A DNA stretch of 64,000 bases from Tethya wilhelma (Eukaryota; Porifera; Demospongiae; Tethyida; Tethyidae). Each line of letters begins with the position of its first letter. Within the stretch, counting starts at the first letter, position 1. A model generated the notes under the pieces. The model saw only the letters and a list, made by a program, of their open reading frames with translations. It was not told where the DNA came from and did no database searches. A program made the translations under genes and the position numbers. The stretch spans positions 2,435,234 through 2,499,233 of the forward strand of contig CAXIPT010000010.1 in assembly GCA_964030475.1 (NCBI GenBank), written 5' to 3'. Shown in pieces: positions 24,369-36,756 of the stretch.

Positions 24369-26095
24369 ATGTCACTCAATTTGCTTATCCTTTTACTGGT
24401 CATATCCTCCTCTGTTGGAGGTCAACAAGGTGAGACTTCATTGTTAGTAGCATTACAAGTTACTTAATGTGAATACAGTGTACTTTTCTACTTTTTGATC
24501 ACAATTTTATTCAGTTTGCCTGGTGTTCCCATCAAGTTATTCATTTTTGAATCGCCAGATAGAGGACTACAATACAATGACAGTTAATAGGAGCAGGTGT
24601 ACCACAGATGGCAGTAAGACTCTCTGTCGCCATCCTAGTTTACTGACTGATTCTAACAGGGGAAATGGATTCAACAGAAATGACTATCTTGTGTGGGAAT
24701 ACAGTAAAGCCTCTTCACTATTGTTTACATTTTCAACAGACATCAATGGCATTGTACAGTATGTCAGATTACATCTCCACATACCAGATCCACCAGATAA
24801 CCAGCTACTTCCAGACCCCAATGAAGTAGCTGCCCTGGAGTTCTTTTCAGTACCAGCTGACTTTACACTAGGATCAAATGTACAAGGTACATCAATTCTC
24901 AATGCAACACTGGGACCAAAAGGAACATCTGAAACAAGAACTTACAGATATCCTCTTCAACCAGCCGTAACAAAAAAATTATTAGTACGGAAAGTAAATC
25001 CATTCCTTGGATTTGCTCTCAGTGAGGTGGAATTCACACACATTGTGGACACCGATGTCTGTGGTAGGTTATACAATAACTGATATTAATGCACGAAACT
25101 TTAATTATACCCTGGATTATATAATTTGCAAGAAAATCTTGTTCCAACTCAAGAAGCCACTGATCCTCTTACCATCTACCAGACTGATACACCTACAGCT
25201 ACTACTGTAACATCTTCAACCAGCACCAATGAAACAGTACTCCTTGTATCACCTTCACCGACTACTAACATGGATGCAAATCCATCAACTAGTGAGAATA
25301 GTTCAAAGACTCCCCTACCTTCCACAACACCTCAGTCTTCCTCCCCTTCTTCTCCAGTGGTCTACATAGCTGCAGGAGTTGTGGTTGTCATTCTGGCTAC
25401 TGCTGTGGTCATCATAGTTGGCATGGTGACAGTGGCGTGTAGGAAGAGACAGAGACAGTCTGTCAGAGACAAACATTTGAAAGATACATCTCCAGATCTC
25501 AAACTGAGTCCCTTGACTGGTCAGGTTGAAAGACAAACTCTACCAGTGGCTGATGAAAGTAGTGATGAGCCAGGTATATGTCAACATGTGCTGAATAACA
25601 TGATAGCTGAATTGCTATTGTCTATGATTATGATGTCAGCCCAATAATTTCAATGTATTTCTAATAAGCCCACTTAGCAAAAATTAATTCCCTCCAGATG
25701 GAGTTGATGCTCTGTATGCTGTCATTGACAAACAGAAGAAGAAGAAAAAGAAAACAAAAGCCCCCAACCTCCCACCAGCTGTCTCTAACCCTCCCCCACA
25801 AGAGGACACAGTCCCTGGCCCAGCCTCTGAGTCACATGACGCCACCTACGCCGTGGTGGATATGTCAAAGAAGAAGAAGAGAAAGAAGAAAGCAGCCTCC
25901 CCTCCTCCTCCTGACAGTGAGGGAGACACAGGGCCTCCTCCTTCAGTGCCAGAACACACCATGGACCAGCTCTACGCAGTGGTACAGAAGAAACCAAAGA
26001 GAAAGAAGAAAGAAGAACAACCACCTTCTTCTGACAATGAAGATGATGGAGCTCCCCCTCCAGTCCCCCCTGCCTGTACAATGGAGGACCTGTAA
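24369..26095 (+). CDS. Receptor R1: class-alpha ectodomain, long YAVV tail
   Basis: Exons 24369-24429, 24515-25063, 25133-25573 and 25698-26095 give 482 residues; all three introns are phase 1. Layout: signal peptide (MSLNLLILLLVISSSVGG); ectodomain about 21-203 with CLVFPSSYSF, CTTDG..TLCRHPSLLTDS, DYLVW and a closing LGFALSEVEF...DVCG; Thr/Ser/Pro stalk about 204-277; transmembrane segment about 278-306 (VVYIAAGVVVVILATAVVII); basic stop-transfer CRKRQRQ; and a tail with tyrosine motifs at Y357 (LYAVID), Y401 (TYAVVD) and Y443 (LYAVVQ), each followed by a lysine run and proline-rich sequence. The LTDS...W...ALSEVEF pattern resembles F5/8C/discoidin-like galactose-binding folds, but that is inference. 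A plausible role is a surface recognition receptor signalling through SH2/SH3 partners. Ligand unknown. Confidence 0.85.
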
Positions 26096-26465
26096 ACAGC
26101 AACATTGAAACTAAAGGTTATTTCTTCAAAGGTGACGATTGTGTAATTATGTATATTTCCATGGAAAAAACAAGTTAAGTGTGTATTTGAACATGACAGT
26201 TTGTATCTACATGTTAGTTTTGTATTCAGTTGAAACTGTGTGTCAGTATGAGTTTCTGTTTGTGTGCAAAACTGAAGTCCTACTTTTATAAATGCATGTA
26301 ATTTCTTGTCTGTGTTTTGTTGATATTTAGCTAAAAGAAAACAGTGGCCCATTAGTCTGACTCAGGACTCCTAAACTACTATCTCAGGATCTTCCTTTGT
26401 GTTTAATTACATGGTACCATACTAGTTTGGGAAGTTAAATTAAATTAAGTTATAGTTAAACTAAG

Positions 26466-26473
26466 TATAAAAG
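26466..26473 (+). promoter_or_regulatory. TATA box of R2
   Basis: TATAAAAG about 164 bp upstream of the R2 ATG, in the same conserved intergenic block as R1. Confidence 0.65.
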
Positions 26474-26636
26474 GGTGCATGAATGTGTGCAGTAGAGCAG
26501 CCTGATTTTATGTAACCCATTACTTGGGATTTGAGAGTAAAACAAAATTGTAAAAAATTAATTTTACTCTATTGATCTAAGAAGTCACTGAATAACAATT
26601 TGAAAACTAGTAGTAGAGTAAAAAAGACCCAGAAGT

Positions 26637-28313
26637 ATGTCACTCAATTTGTTTATCCTTTTACTGGTCACAGCCTCCTCTGTTGGAGGTCAACAAGGTG
26701 AGACTTCATTAATTTATTTATTAGTAGCAATGGAAGTCACTTCGTGATTTTATTGTACTAGCTACTTTTATGCAGTTTGCCGAGTGTTCCCATCAAGTTA
26801 TTCATTTTTCCATGGCCAGATAGAGAACTACAATACAATGACAATTGGGAGCAGGTGTACCACACACCACTTTGTTACTAACTGCCGCAATCCTAGTTTA
26901 CTGACTGATTCTGAACTTGGAAATGGATTCAACAGAAATGAATACCTTGTGTGGGGATACAGAAGACCCTCTTCACTATTGTTTACATTTTCAACAGACA
27001 TCAATGACATTGTACAGTATGTCAGATTACATCTCCACGTACCAGACCCACCTGATAACCAACTACTTCCAGACTCCAATGAAATAGTTGCCCTGGAGGT
27101 CTTTCCAGTACCAGATGACTTTACACTAGGATCAAATGTACAAGGTACATCAATTCTCAATGCAACACTGGGACCAATAGGAACATCTGGAAGTAAAACT
27201 TATCCTCTTCAATCAGCTGTAACAAAAAAGTTGTTAGTACGGAAAGTAAATCAATTCCTTGGCTTTGCTCTCAGTGAGGTGGAATTCTTATTTACAAGTG
27301 AAGTCTGTGGTAAATACATGTCTGTGGTATACGACATTGTTGATAATAAGAATAAATAAATACATGTCAGTATAGTATTATACATACATACTATAATACA
27401 TAGCTAAATGCATTAATTATGAACACCCTTGATCTTTGCAGATATTTTACCTGATGAAATCACTGATCCTTTAAACATCTACCAGACGACTGATATGACT
27501 CCAACTACAGTAGCTGTAACATTTTCTTCCACAACAACCAATGAAGCACTGTCCAAAGTACTTGTAACACTTTCAACTACTAACACCAATGTATTTTCTC
27601 CATCAAAACTACAGTTACCACTATCTTCCATAACATTACAGTCTCCCCTACCTTCCACAACACCTCAGTCTTCCTCTCCTTCTCCAGTGGTCTACATAGC
27701 TGCAGGAGTTGTGGTTGTCATCCTGGCTACTGCTGTGGTCATCATAGTGGTCATGGTGACAGTGGTGTGTAGGAAGAGACAGAGACAGTCTGTCAGAGAT
27801 AAACATTTGAAAGATACATCTCCAGATCTCAAACTGAGTCCCGTGACTGGTCAGGTTGAAAGACAAACTCTACCAGTGGCTAATGAAAGTAGTGATGAAC
27901 TAGGTACGTCAACATGTGCTGAATAAAATGATAGCTGAATTGCTATTGTCTATGATTATGATGTCAGTCCATTGATTTTCATAGCGTTTCTAAAGAGGCC
28001 CACTTAACAAAAATAATTCCATCCAGATGGACTTGATGCTCTGTATGCTGTCGTGGATAAACACAAGAAGGAGAAAAAGAAAACAAAAGGCCCCAACCTC
28101 CCACCAGCTGTCTCTAAACCTCCCCCACAAGAGGACACTGTCCCCCCAGCCTCTGAGTCACATGATGCCACCTACGCTGTGGTGGACATGTCAAAGAAGA
28201 AGAAGGGAAAGAAGAAAGCAGCCTCCCCTCCTCCTCCTGACAGTGAGGGAGACACAGGGCCTCCTCCTCCAGTGCCAGAACTGTGTAATATTTCCATGGA
28301 AAATACAAGTTAA
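26637..28313 (+). CDS. Receptor R2: class-alpha ectodomain, tail with third tyrosine module deleted
   Basis: Exons 26637-26697, 26776-27309, 27442-27903 and 28027-28313; 447 residues, all introns phase 1. Signal peptide MSLNLFILLLVTASSVGG, then an ectodomain closely related to R1 (VFPSSYSF, CRNPSLLTDS, YLVW, ALSEVEF, EVCG), stalk, and a transmembrane segment almost identical to R1. The tail keeps two modules (LYAVVDKHKK and TYAVVDMSKKKK). After PPPPVPE it then runs into sequence that is 3' UTR in its neighbours and stops as LCNISMENTS. Compared with R1, about 190 bp covering the third YAVVQ module and the usual ACTMEDL end are missing. The frame is open, so a shortened receptor could still be made. 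Confidence 0.83.
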
Positions 28314-28607
28314 GTGTGTGTTTGAACATGACAGTTTGTATCTACATCTTAGTTTTGTATACAGTGTGTCCACAATATCAGTTTGTTTGTGTATAATGCT
28401 GGAGTCCTACTTTTATGAACACAATTTCTTGTCTGTTTTTGGTTGATTTTAGCCAAAGATAAGCAGTGGCCAACTACTTTATGACCCTTGAAACCACTAT
28501 CTTAGGATCTTCCTTTGTGCATGTTTAATTGCATAGTACCATGTATACTATAATATAGTTATGGAAGTTAAATTAAATTAATTTATAGTTAAAAATGGTA
28601 AATTAAG

Positions 28608-28615
28608 TATAAAAG
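28608..28615 (+). promoter_or_regulatory. TATA box of R3
   Basis: TATAAAAG followed by GGTGCGTGAATGTGTGCAGT as in R1 and R2, about 75-80 bp upstream of the R3 ATG. The stretch between TATA and ATG is shorter here than in R1 or R2. Confidence 0.6.
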
Positions 28616-28688
28616 GGTGCGTGAATGTGTGCAGTAAAGTCAGAATAACAATTTGGCAAACATAGTTAAAAAGACAGAGACCCAAGGT

Positions 28689-30513
28689 ATGTTACTCAAT
28701 TTGCTCATTCACCTACTGGCCACAGCCTCATCTGTTGGAGGTAAACAAGGTGAGATTTCACTATGAGTATCACTGTATAAGTCACTTTGTGATTATAATA
28801 ATACTTTGTCTACTTTTTTTGATAACAATTTTATGCAGTTTGCCAGGTGTCTCTGTCAAGTTATACATTTTTCAATAGTGAAATTGTGAACTACAATAAT
28901 ATGACAGTCAATAGGAGCAGGTGTCTCACAGATGACAGAATCACTCTCTGCCTCCATCCTAGTTTACTGACTGATTCTAACATTGGAAATGGATTCAACA
29001 CAAATGAATACCTTGTGTGGGGATACAATAGACCCTCTTCACTATTGTTTACATTTTCAACAGACATCAATGACATTGTACAGTATGTCAGATTACATCT
29101 CCACATACCAGATAACCAGCAACTTCCAGACCCCAATGAAAGTGTTGCCCTGGAGTTCTTTCCAGTACCAGATGACTTTACACTAGGATCTAATGTACAA
29201 GGTAGATCAATTCTCAATGCAACATTGGGACCAAGAGAAACATCTGAAACAAGAACTTATAGATATCCTCTTCAATCAGCTGTAACAAAAAAGTTGTTAG
29301 TGAAAAAAGTAAATAAATTCCTTGGCTTTGCTCTCAGTGAGGTGGAATTCATATTTACAAGTGATGTCTGTGGTATGTTTATTAAATACATATTATACGT
29401 CAGTATTATATATATAATATTATAGCTAAATGTATTAATTATGAACACCCTTGCTCTTTTGCTGAAAAATACAGATGGACCTGAAGAAATCACTGATCCT
29501 CTAAACATCTACCAGACGACTGGTATAACTCCAACTACAAGAGCTGTAACATATTCTCCAACCACCACCAATGAAACACTGTCCAAAGTACTTGCAACAC
29601 TTTCAACTACCAACATGGAGGTATCTTCTCCATCAACACTACAGTCACCACTATCTTCCATAACATTACAGTCTCCCCTACCTTCCACAACACCACAGTC
29701 TTCCTCTCCTTCTCCAGTGGTCTACATAGCTGCAGGAGTTGTGGTTGTCATCCTGGCTACTGCTGTGGTCATCATAGTTGTCATGGTGACAGTGGTGTGT
29801 AGGAAGAGACAGAGACAGTCTGTCAAAGATAAACATTTGAAAGATACATCTCCAGATCTCAAACTGAGTCCATTGACTGGTCAGGTTGAAAGACAAACTC
29901 TACCAGTGGACACAACAGCTGATGAAAGTAACAATGATGAATCAGGTAGGTCAACTTTACCAGTGTGAATGTTTATACTGATATAATTTTGTGTCTATAT
30001 ATGCTGTCTAAAAACCAGTTAGTCCATTTTCCCAGATTCCCACTCATTTTCAGTTGATGTTTCTAAATCACTAATGAACCCATTTCACAAACCGATTTCC
30101 CTCTATAACTTATTCCAGACGGAGTTGATGCTCTGTATGCTATCGTTGATAAACAGAAGAAGAAGAAAAAGAAGACAAAGGGCCCCAACCTCCCACCAGC
30201 TGTCTCTAAACCTCCCCCAAAAGAGGTCACTGTCCCCCCAACCTCTGAGTCACATGAGACCACCTACGCTGTGGTGGACATGTCAAAGAAGAAGAAGAGA
30301 AAGAAGAAAGCAGCCTCCCCTCCTCCTCCTGACAGTGAGGGAGACACAGGGCCTCCTCCTCCAGTGCCAGAACACACCATGGACCAGCTCTACGCAGTGG
30401 TACAGAAGAAACCAAAGAGAAAGAAGAAAGAAGAACAACCACCTTCTTCTGACAATGAAGATGATGGAGCTCCCCCTCCAGTCCCCCCTGCCTGTACAAT
30501 GGAGGACCTGTAA
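28689..30513 (+). CDS. Receptor R3: class-alpha ectodomain, long three-module tail
   Basis: Exons 28689-28749, 28839-29372, 29475-29945 and 30119-30513; 486 residues, phase 1 introns throughout. Leader MLLNLLIHLLATASSVGG; ectodomain with CQVSLSSYTF, CLHPSLLTDS, YLVWGY, ALSEVEF and DVCG; long Thr/Ser stalk; the shared transmembrane segment. The tail has LYAIVDKQ, TYAVVDMS and LYAVVQKK, each next to a lysine run, and ends ACTMEDL. The 3' flank (AACAGATTGGATTGTTG...) differs from R1 and R2 but matches R7, a hint of block duplication. Confidence 0.85.
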
Positions 30514-31888
30514 ACAGCAACAGATTGGATTGTTGTTTGAACAGCACTCACATGCCGCAGACATAATGTAAACACTCAAGTTAAACAAACATACATTTCA
30601 AACTTCAAAGGTACTAATAGGTCGTGTTGATTGTATAATGTAGCCATTTCCATGAAAAACAAGTCGAAAACAAGTTAAGTGTGTGTTTATTCCTGACAGT
30701 TTATTTCTGCAAGAATAGTTCATATTACATGGTTGAAACCTGTAGGCCAGTAAATAAATGTTTGTGTTTATGTACAAGTGCTGCAGTCCTTTTTGATAAA
30801 CATGTTTCACCATAATTATGATCAATTCATTGTTTGGTTGATTTAGCTAAAAGATACACAGTGGTCCATTAGTTCACAACCCCTAACTATCATAATGTAA
30901 ATAAACAACAGATCAAATCAACATGCATGTATTACTTCAAACCTTCAATAAAGTTAAGCTGCATGATGTTCCATACGTATACACAAACACATATAATTTA
31001 TCTTCTACAGACATGGAAGGTAATTATAAATATTTGCAATAGAAGACCTGACAATCAGGCATGGCTTGACAGTTATTATTCATCATTGATTAAAATTAAT
31101 TAACTCTTGATTACTGCACTTTTCTACCAGTACAGCACAAAAGAGGCGATAGTCATACTGAATAGCTAGTAGTTGAGTGAATAACCTTCAGTCAGTGTCA
31201 TTGATAATCGGAACTGATTGCTGGTCAATGGAATTTGGATCAGTCTGCTACTGTAACAGTAAATGGCTACCAGATAAACAGATAGTCTATTAGTTAGCTT
31301 ATGCACGCGACTCTCAAACTAATGGATTTTGGTTACATATCTATTATGTATAATGATTATGGAGGGCTTATGAAGACCATTAAGACCATATATGGGAATG
31401 AAGTGTACCCATGGAATTGTACTGCTCGAGTAGGACAGGAATGAGGTTGTTTGTTGTTTTAGTGGATCCCTTTATCATGGCATTGTATACTCTGGATATT
31501 AACTTGTAATTACTGTGTGCACTGTTACCATGCAACTATCACTAGAATTAGTAGCAGTTGTAAGGTGGGGTGATTCTTACAGTACATAGTTATAGTGCCA
31601 AGCCCATACACATGCACACACAGATCAAGTGTGAAATAATTGAACCAAAGGATAGAGTATTGATCTGTCTGGCTGTATGTAGTTAAGTGTCTCGTCATTG
31701 TATACAAGTGACAGTATGAAGTTGAGAGTCCAAGCACTGATATTTAGTTTACTTATCATTGTACATGCCAAAATCACCACTGTGTCTGGTAGTTCAACTA
31801 GACGAAAGAAAAAGACAAGATCAAAACAAAAAACATAATAATTTCAACAAAATGTTCATCACCAAATGTTTTTAACTCTTGATTGCTC

Positions 31889-31925
<37 letters not shown>

Positions 31926-32650
31926 GCTGATCATTGATTCACCCAATTTCGTTATCATACCTGTTTCATTTGTCTTGCATGTATGCACCTATAATAATAA
32001 TACAGATGGTTGATGACCTTTACCAGTTTATGGGGAATTGCATAGGCCACGTGGGTGGTATATCCTGCATCCAGGTATAATTATGATGTAATATTTAAAT
32101 GGGTCACTTTTTAGGTTTACTAATCAAACACATGTAAACAATTTCAGCTTTAGAGTCAACTAGGTGAGATTCATCGACTGCATGCATGTATGTATGAGAT
32201 AATTTGAAAGTATATTGTTTGTGTGTGTGTGTGTTCTGCCATAATCACAAAACTAGCTGACATGACAATTATAGATAATTATATAAACTGTTATCTTCAA
32301 CACACATGCGCGCGCACACACACACACACACACACACATACACACTGTGACAGGCTGGGAAACTTTCACTCACCCAATTTTTTAACCATACAATGCAGAG
32401 CATTTATGGTTGGCGATCTTTACCAGTTTTTTGTGGGCAGGATGTATGACGTGATTAATTTATGCAAGTGCATAATCAGAGGTATGTACACACATTGTAT
32501 AGGTCAAGGTTTACCAAAACGGATGTACCATGATAACCTTTTACTTTTACTGATGGTATTAAATTCCCTATGGTTAGACTCTAAACCACTACAGTTGCCT
32601 GGCTTCTGGATAGAGGCATGCAGCTAGCTAAATTTCAGTCAAGCATAATC
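30514..32650. other. Intergenic spacer R3-R4
   Basis: About 2.1 kb. Begins with the R3 3' flank, including the conserved CAGTGGTCCATTAG block at about 30860. It holds a CT microsatellite at 31892-31924, a CA run at about 32313-32345, two GAYCTTTACCA motifs exactly 400 bp apart (32015 and 32415), and the small ORF at 31716. No receptor exons are seen. Confidence 0.55.
31716..31838 (+). CDS. Possible 40-residue secreted basic peptide
   Basis: An ATG-initiated frame reads MKLRVQALIFSLLIIVHAK (signal-peptide-like) and then a short tail rich in Lys/Arg (RRKKKTRSKQK) before TAA. It lies alone between R3 and R4. It may be a real small secreted peptide, the leader exon of a lost gene (a GGTAGT follows TCT and could serve as a donor), or chance. 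I cannot assign a function. Confidence 0.25.
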   Translation: MKLRVQALIFSLLIIVHAKITTVSGSSTRRKKKTRSKQKT

Positions 32651-34530
32651 ATGTTTCTCTTTCTACTTCTGGCCTTAGTGTCCATCAATGAAAGTCAACA
32701 GGGTGAGACTATAATAATTATGAGATCTATATAGTGATGAATGCCTGAATATATTGTAATAATTGTTATTGTCATTAAGCTTATCATAATAATATCCTCA
32801 ATCCAGCCACATGTCAAGTGTTTCCATCAAACTACACCTTCATCACTAGTCATATAAAGGACTTCAGCAGTCTGAGGAATTGTAAAAATGTATCTAGTCA
32901 CACCATTTGTTCCCATCCAAGTGTACTGACTGATTCTAACATTGGAGGAGAAATATTCAACTCAGATGACTATCTTCAATGGAAGAACACCATTATGATA
33001 GTAGATTCTGGACTATTGTTCACCTTCCCTAGTGATGTTACTTTGGAGGTAGTCAGTGTGTACTACAACATCTCAGGAGGTGGCTCCTTGGACCTTTACT
33101 TCTATATTGTACCAGATGACTATATACTGGATGATAGCGACCCAACAGAGCTGCTGGCTGACCCAGTCTTAATACCTGTACTAAGTGAAGGGAGAGGAAC
33201 AAGAATGGCACATTTCCCACAAGCAATAATGACAAGGCAATTGCTAGTAAACATTGCACAGCCAGTAGTTGGCAGTAGACCTTCTTTGGCTCTGAGTGAG
33301 GTGGAATTCAATGCTTCCAGCAGCGACTCTGGTGAGTTGTAAGAATCTAGCTAATTAAATGTATACATGGAGGGATTTTCAATATGCTAACTATATCATG
33401 CAATGTAACGATTGTTGAATTTTTATGTTAGTTATATTATATCTTGAAAAAATTAAACCTCCAAGTATAGTATGATAGTGTCATTTTTAACATGTGCATG
33501 CTCCGCAGTAACTGCAAATCCAGACACAGTTCATCCCAGTCCCATGGCCAGTTCACCAAGTGATCAACCTGAACAAAGTGGCCATGCTTCTTCTGAATCA
33601 AAGACTCCCCTGAGAACTACAGAAACTCCTTCTACACCCACACCTATCATGTCACCTTCATCAGCTAGTGAGAATGATTCAGTGACACATACTAGACCAC
33701 AGTCTTCCTCTCCTTCTCCAGTGGTCTACATAGCTGCAGGAGTTGTGGTTGTCATCCTGGCTACTGCTGTGGTCATCATAGTTGGCATGGTGACAGTGGT
33801 GTGTAGGAAGAGACAGAGACAGTCTGTCAGAGATCAATATTTGAAGAAGAACATTTCCTACTCCACATCTCCAGATCTCAAACTGAGTCCCTTAACTGGT
33901 CAGGTTGAAAGACAAACTCTACCAGTGGACACAACAGCTGATGAAAGTAGTTATGAACCAGGTATGTCAACATTGTCAGTGTGCAGTGGTTACTGCTAAA
34001 ATATACGGTTCAGTCTATATATTATATGCTGTCAAAAAAATCAGTCCCTTTTCCCTATGGATTGAATATTTTCACCTTCTGATTCTAAATGAGCTCAGTT
34101 TATGATAACAATAAATTTTCTCTCATCAATTTTAGTTGGAGTTGATGCTCTGTATGCTGTTGTTGATAAACAGAAGAAGAAGAAAAAGAAAACAAAAGCC
34201 CCCAACCTCCCACCAGCTGTCTCTAAAACTCCCCCACAAGAGGACACTGTCCCCCCAGCCTCTGAGTCACATGATGCCACCTACGCTGTGGTGGACATGT
34301 CAAAGAAGAAGAAGAGAAAGAAGAAAGCAGCCTCCTCTCCTCCTCCTGACAGTGAGGGAGACACAGGGCCTCCTCCTCCAGTGCCAGAACACACCATGGA
34401 CCAGCTCTACGCAGTGGTACAGAAGAAACCAAAGAGAAAGAAGAAAGAAGAACAACCACCTTCTTCTGACAATGAAGATGATGGAGCTCTTCCTCCAGTG
34501 CCCCCTGCCTGTACAATGGAGGACCTGTAA
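32651..34530 (+). CDS. Receptor R4: class-beta ectodomain, long three-module tail
   Basis: Exons 32651-32702, 32807-33331, 33509-33961 and 34136-34530; 474 residues, phase 1 introns. Leader MFLFLLLALVSINESQQ. The ectodomain is of a second class: CQVFPSNYTFITSHIKDF, CKNVSSHTICSHPSVLTDS, DDYLQWKN, LALSEVEFNASSSDSG. The last position is Ser where sister genes R5 and R9 have Cys (SSDCG), so a disulphide may be lost. The transmembrane and tail exons are nearly identical to those of the class-alpha genes R1-R3 (LYAVVDKQ, TYAVVDMS, LYAVVQKK). A class-beta ectodomain is thus joined to the common signalling tail. Confidence 0.85.
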
Positions 34531-34900
34531 ACAGCAACATTGAAACCAAAGCGGGTTATTTCTTCAAAGGGGATGATTGTGTAAATATGTACATTTCCAT
34601 GGAAAAACAAGTTAAGTGTGTGTTTGAACATGACAGTTTGTAACTACATGTTAGTTTTGTATACAGTTAAACTACATGTGTGTCTGTAAACCATGAGTTT
34701 ATGTTTGTTTGCTATGCTAAAATCCTACTTTTATAAACACAATTTCTTGTCTGTTTTCAGTTGATTTTAGCTCAAAGATATAAACAGTGGCCCATTAGTT
34801 CATGACCCTTCAAACGACTATCTGAGGAACTTCCTTAGACTGAGTGCTTATTGCATTGCATCGTACCATAAGTTTTAATTAAATTATAGTAAATTTGGTA

Positions 34901-34908
34901 TATAAAAG
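34901..34908 (+). promoter_or_regulatory. TATA box of R5
   Basis: TATAAAAG about 125 bp upstream of the R5 ATG. The upstream block with CAGTGGCCCATTAG is conserved with the other array members, although R5 encodes a class-beta ectodomain. Confidence 0.6.
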
Positions 34909-35025
34909 CCTTTGGGAGCACAAATGTGCACAGTCTGTATTGATATAACTGTATACAAACAGCTATCTCCTGGCTATTCTACTAGAAGCTGCTATAATAA
35001 TTATATGAATTTTAGTCAAAGAATC

Positions 35026-36756
35026 ATGGAAAACTTGTTAATGCTTCTCTTTCTCCTCGTGGTCTCAGTGTCTTTCAGTGAGAGTCAACAAGGTGAGACT
35101 ATGTATTAATTTTATGAGATCTATTTTACTAGTATAAGTTAAAACATGCATGTATTCCATTAATTTGAAAATTGAACTGTTATCCAATAATATACCTCAC
35201 TCCATACAGCTGCTATATCATGTCAAGTGTTTCCATCAAACTACACCTTCATTACTAGTCATATAAAAGACTTAAGAAGTCTGGGAAATAACTGTACAAA
35301 TGTATCTAGTAACACCATTTGTTCCCATCCTAGTGTACTGACTGATTCTATCATTGGAGGAGAAACATTCAAACCAGATGACTATCTTCAATGGAAGAAC
35401 ACCATAGGAAATGCTGGACTATTGTTCACCTTCCCCAGTGATGTTGCTCTGGAGGTGGTCAGTCTGTACTACAAAATCTCAGGAGCTGGCTCCTTGGACA
35501 TTGACTTCCTTATTGTAGTAGATGACAATATACTGGATGAGAGTGACCCAACACTGAAGGCTGCACCCACAGTCTCAATACCTGCACTAAGTGAAGGGAG
35601 AGGAACAAGAATGGCACATTTCCCACAAGCAATGATGACAAGGCAATTGCTAGTAAACATTGCACAGCCACTAGTTGGCAGTAGACCTTCTTTGGCTCTG
35701 AGTGAGGTGGAATTCAATGCTTCCAGCAGTGACTGTGGTGAGTTGTAAGAATGACAATAATGCATGTATACCACCCAACCTTCCAAATAATTATAGGCAG
35801 TGTGATTCGTTTTAACATGCAACATGCTCTGCAGCAACTGCAAGTCCAGAGTCTGACACTGGTCATTCCAGTCCCAGTTCAACAAGTGATCTAAGTAACC
35901 TTACTTCTGAAACTCAAACTACTGCAGAAACCTCCTCTGCACCCACACCTATCATGATCATACCTTCATCAGCTAGTGAGAATGATTCAGTGACACATAC
36001 TAGACCTCAGTCTTCCTCTCCTTCTCCAGTGGTCTACATAGCTGCAGGAGTTGTGGTTGTCATCCTGGCTACTGCTGTGGTCATCATAGTTGTCATGGTG
36101 ACAGTGGTGTGTAGGAAGAGACAGAGACAGTCTGGTTTGAAGAAGAACATTTCCTACTCCACATCTCCAGATCTCAAACTGAGTCCCTTGACTGGTCAGG
36201 TTGAAAGACAAACTCTACCAGTGGCTGATGAAAGTAGTGATGAACCAGGTATGTCAACATGTGCCGAATAAAATGATAGCTAAATTGCTTTTGTTCTGTC
36301 AGTCCATTAATTTTCATGGCATTTCTAAAGAAGCCCACTTAACAAAATTAATTCCATCCAGATGGAGTTGATGCTCTGTATGCTGTCGTTGATAAACAAA
36401 AGAAGAAGAAAAAGAAGATAAAAGGCCCCAACCTCCCACCAGCTGTCTCTAAACCTTCCCCACAAGAGGACACTGTCCCCCCAGCCTCTGAGTCACATGA
36501 TGCCACCTACGCTGTGGTGGACATGTCAAAGAAGAAGAAGAAAAAGAAGAAAGCAGCCTCCCCTCCTCCTCCTGACAGTGAGGGAGACACAGGGCCTCCT
36601 CCTCCAGTGCCAGAACACACCATGGACCAGCTCTACGCAGTGGTACAGAAGAAACCAAAGAGAAAGAAGAAAAAAGAACAATCACCTTCTTCTGACAATG
36701 AAGATGATGGAGCTCCCCCTCCAGTCCCTCCTGCCTGTACAATGGAGGACCTGTAA
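35026..36756 (+). CDS. Receptor R5: class-beta ectodomain, long three-module tail
   Basis: Exons 35026-35092, 35210-35737, 35835-36248 and 36362-36756; 467 residues, phase 1 introns. Leader MENLLMLLFLLVVSVSFSES. Ectodomain: CQVFPSNYTFITSHIKDL, NTICSHPSVLTDS, DDYLQWKN, LALSEVEFNASSSDCG. Shorter stalk, the shared transmembrane segment, a variant juxtamembrane (SGLKKNISYSTSPDL, similar to R4), and a tail with LYAVVDKQ, TYAVVDMS and LYAVVQKK. Sister of R4 and R9 by ectodomain. Confidence 0.85.

Noticed and set aside
25698..26108. Arg/Pro/Trp-rich alternative frames over every tail exon (MELMLCMLSLINRRRR...)
   Set aside because: They recur only because the tail DNA is nearly identical in all copies; the YAVV frame is in phase with the upstream exons and conserved in divergent R8.
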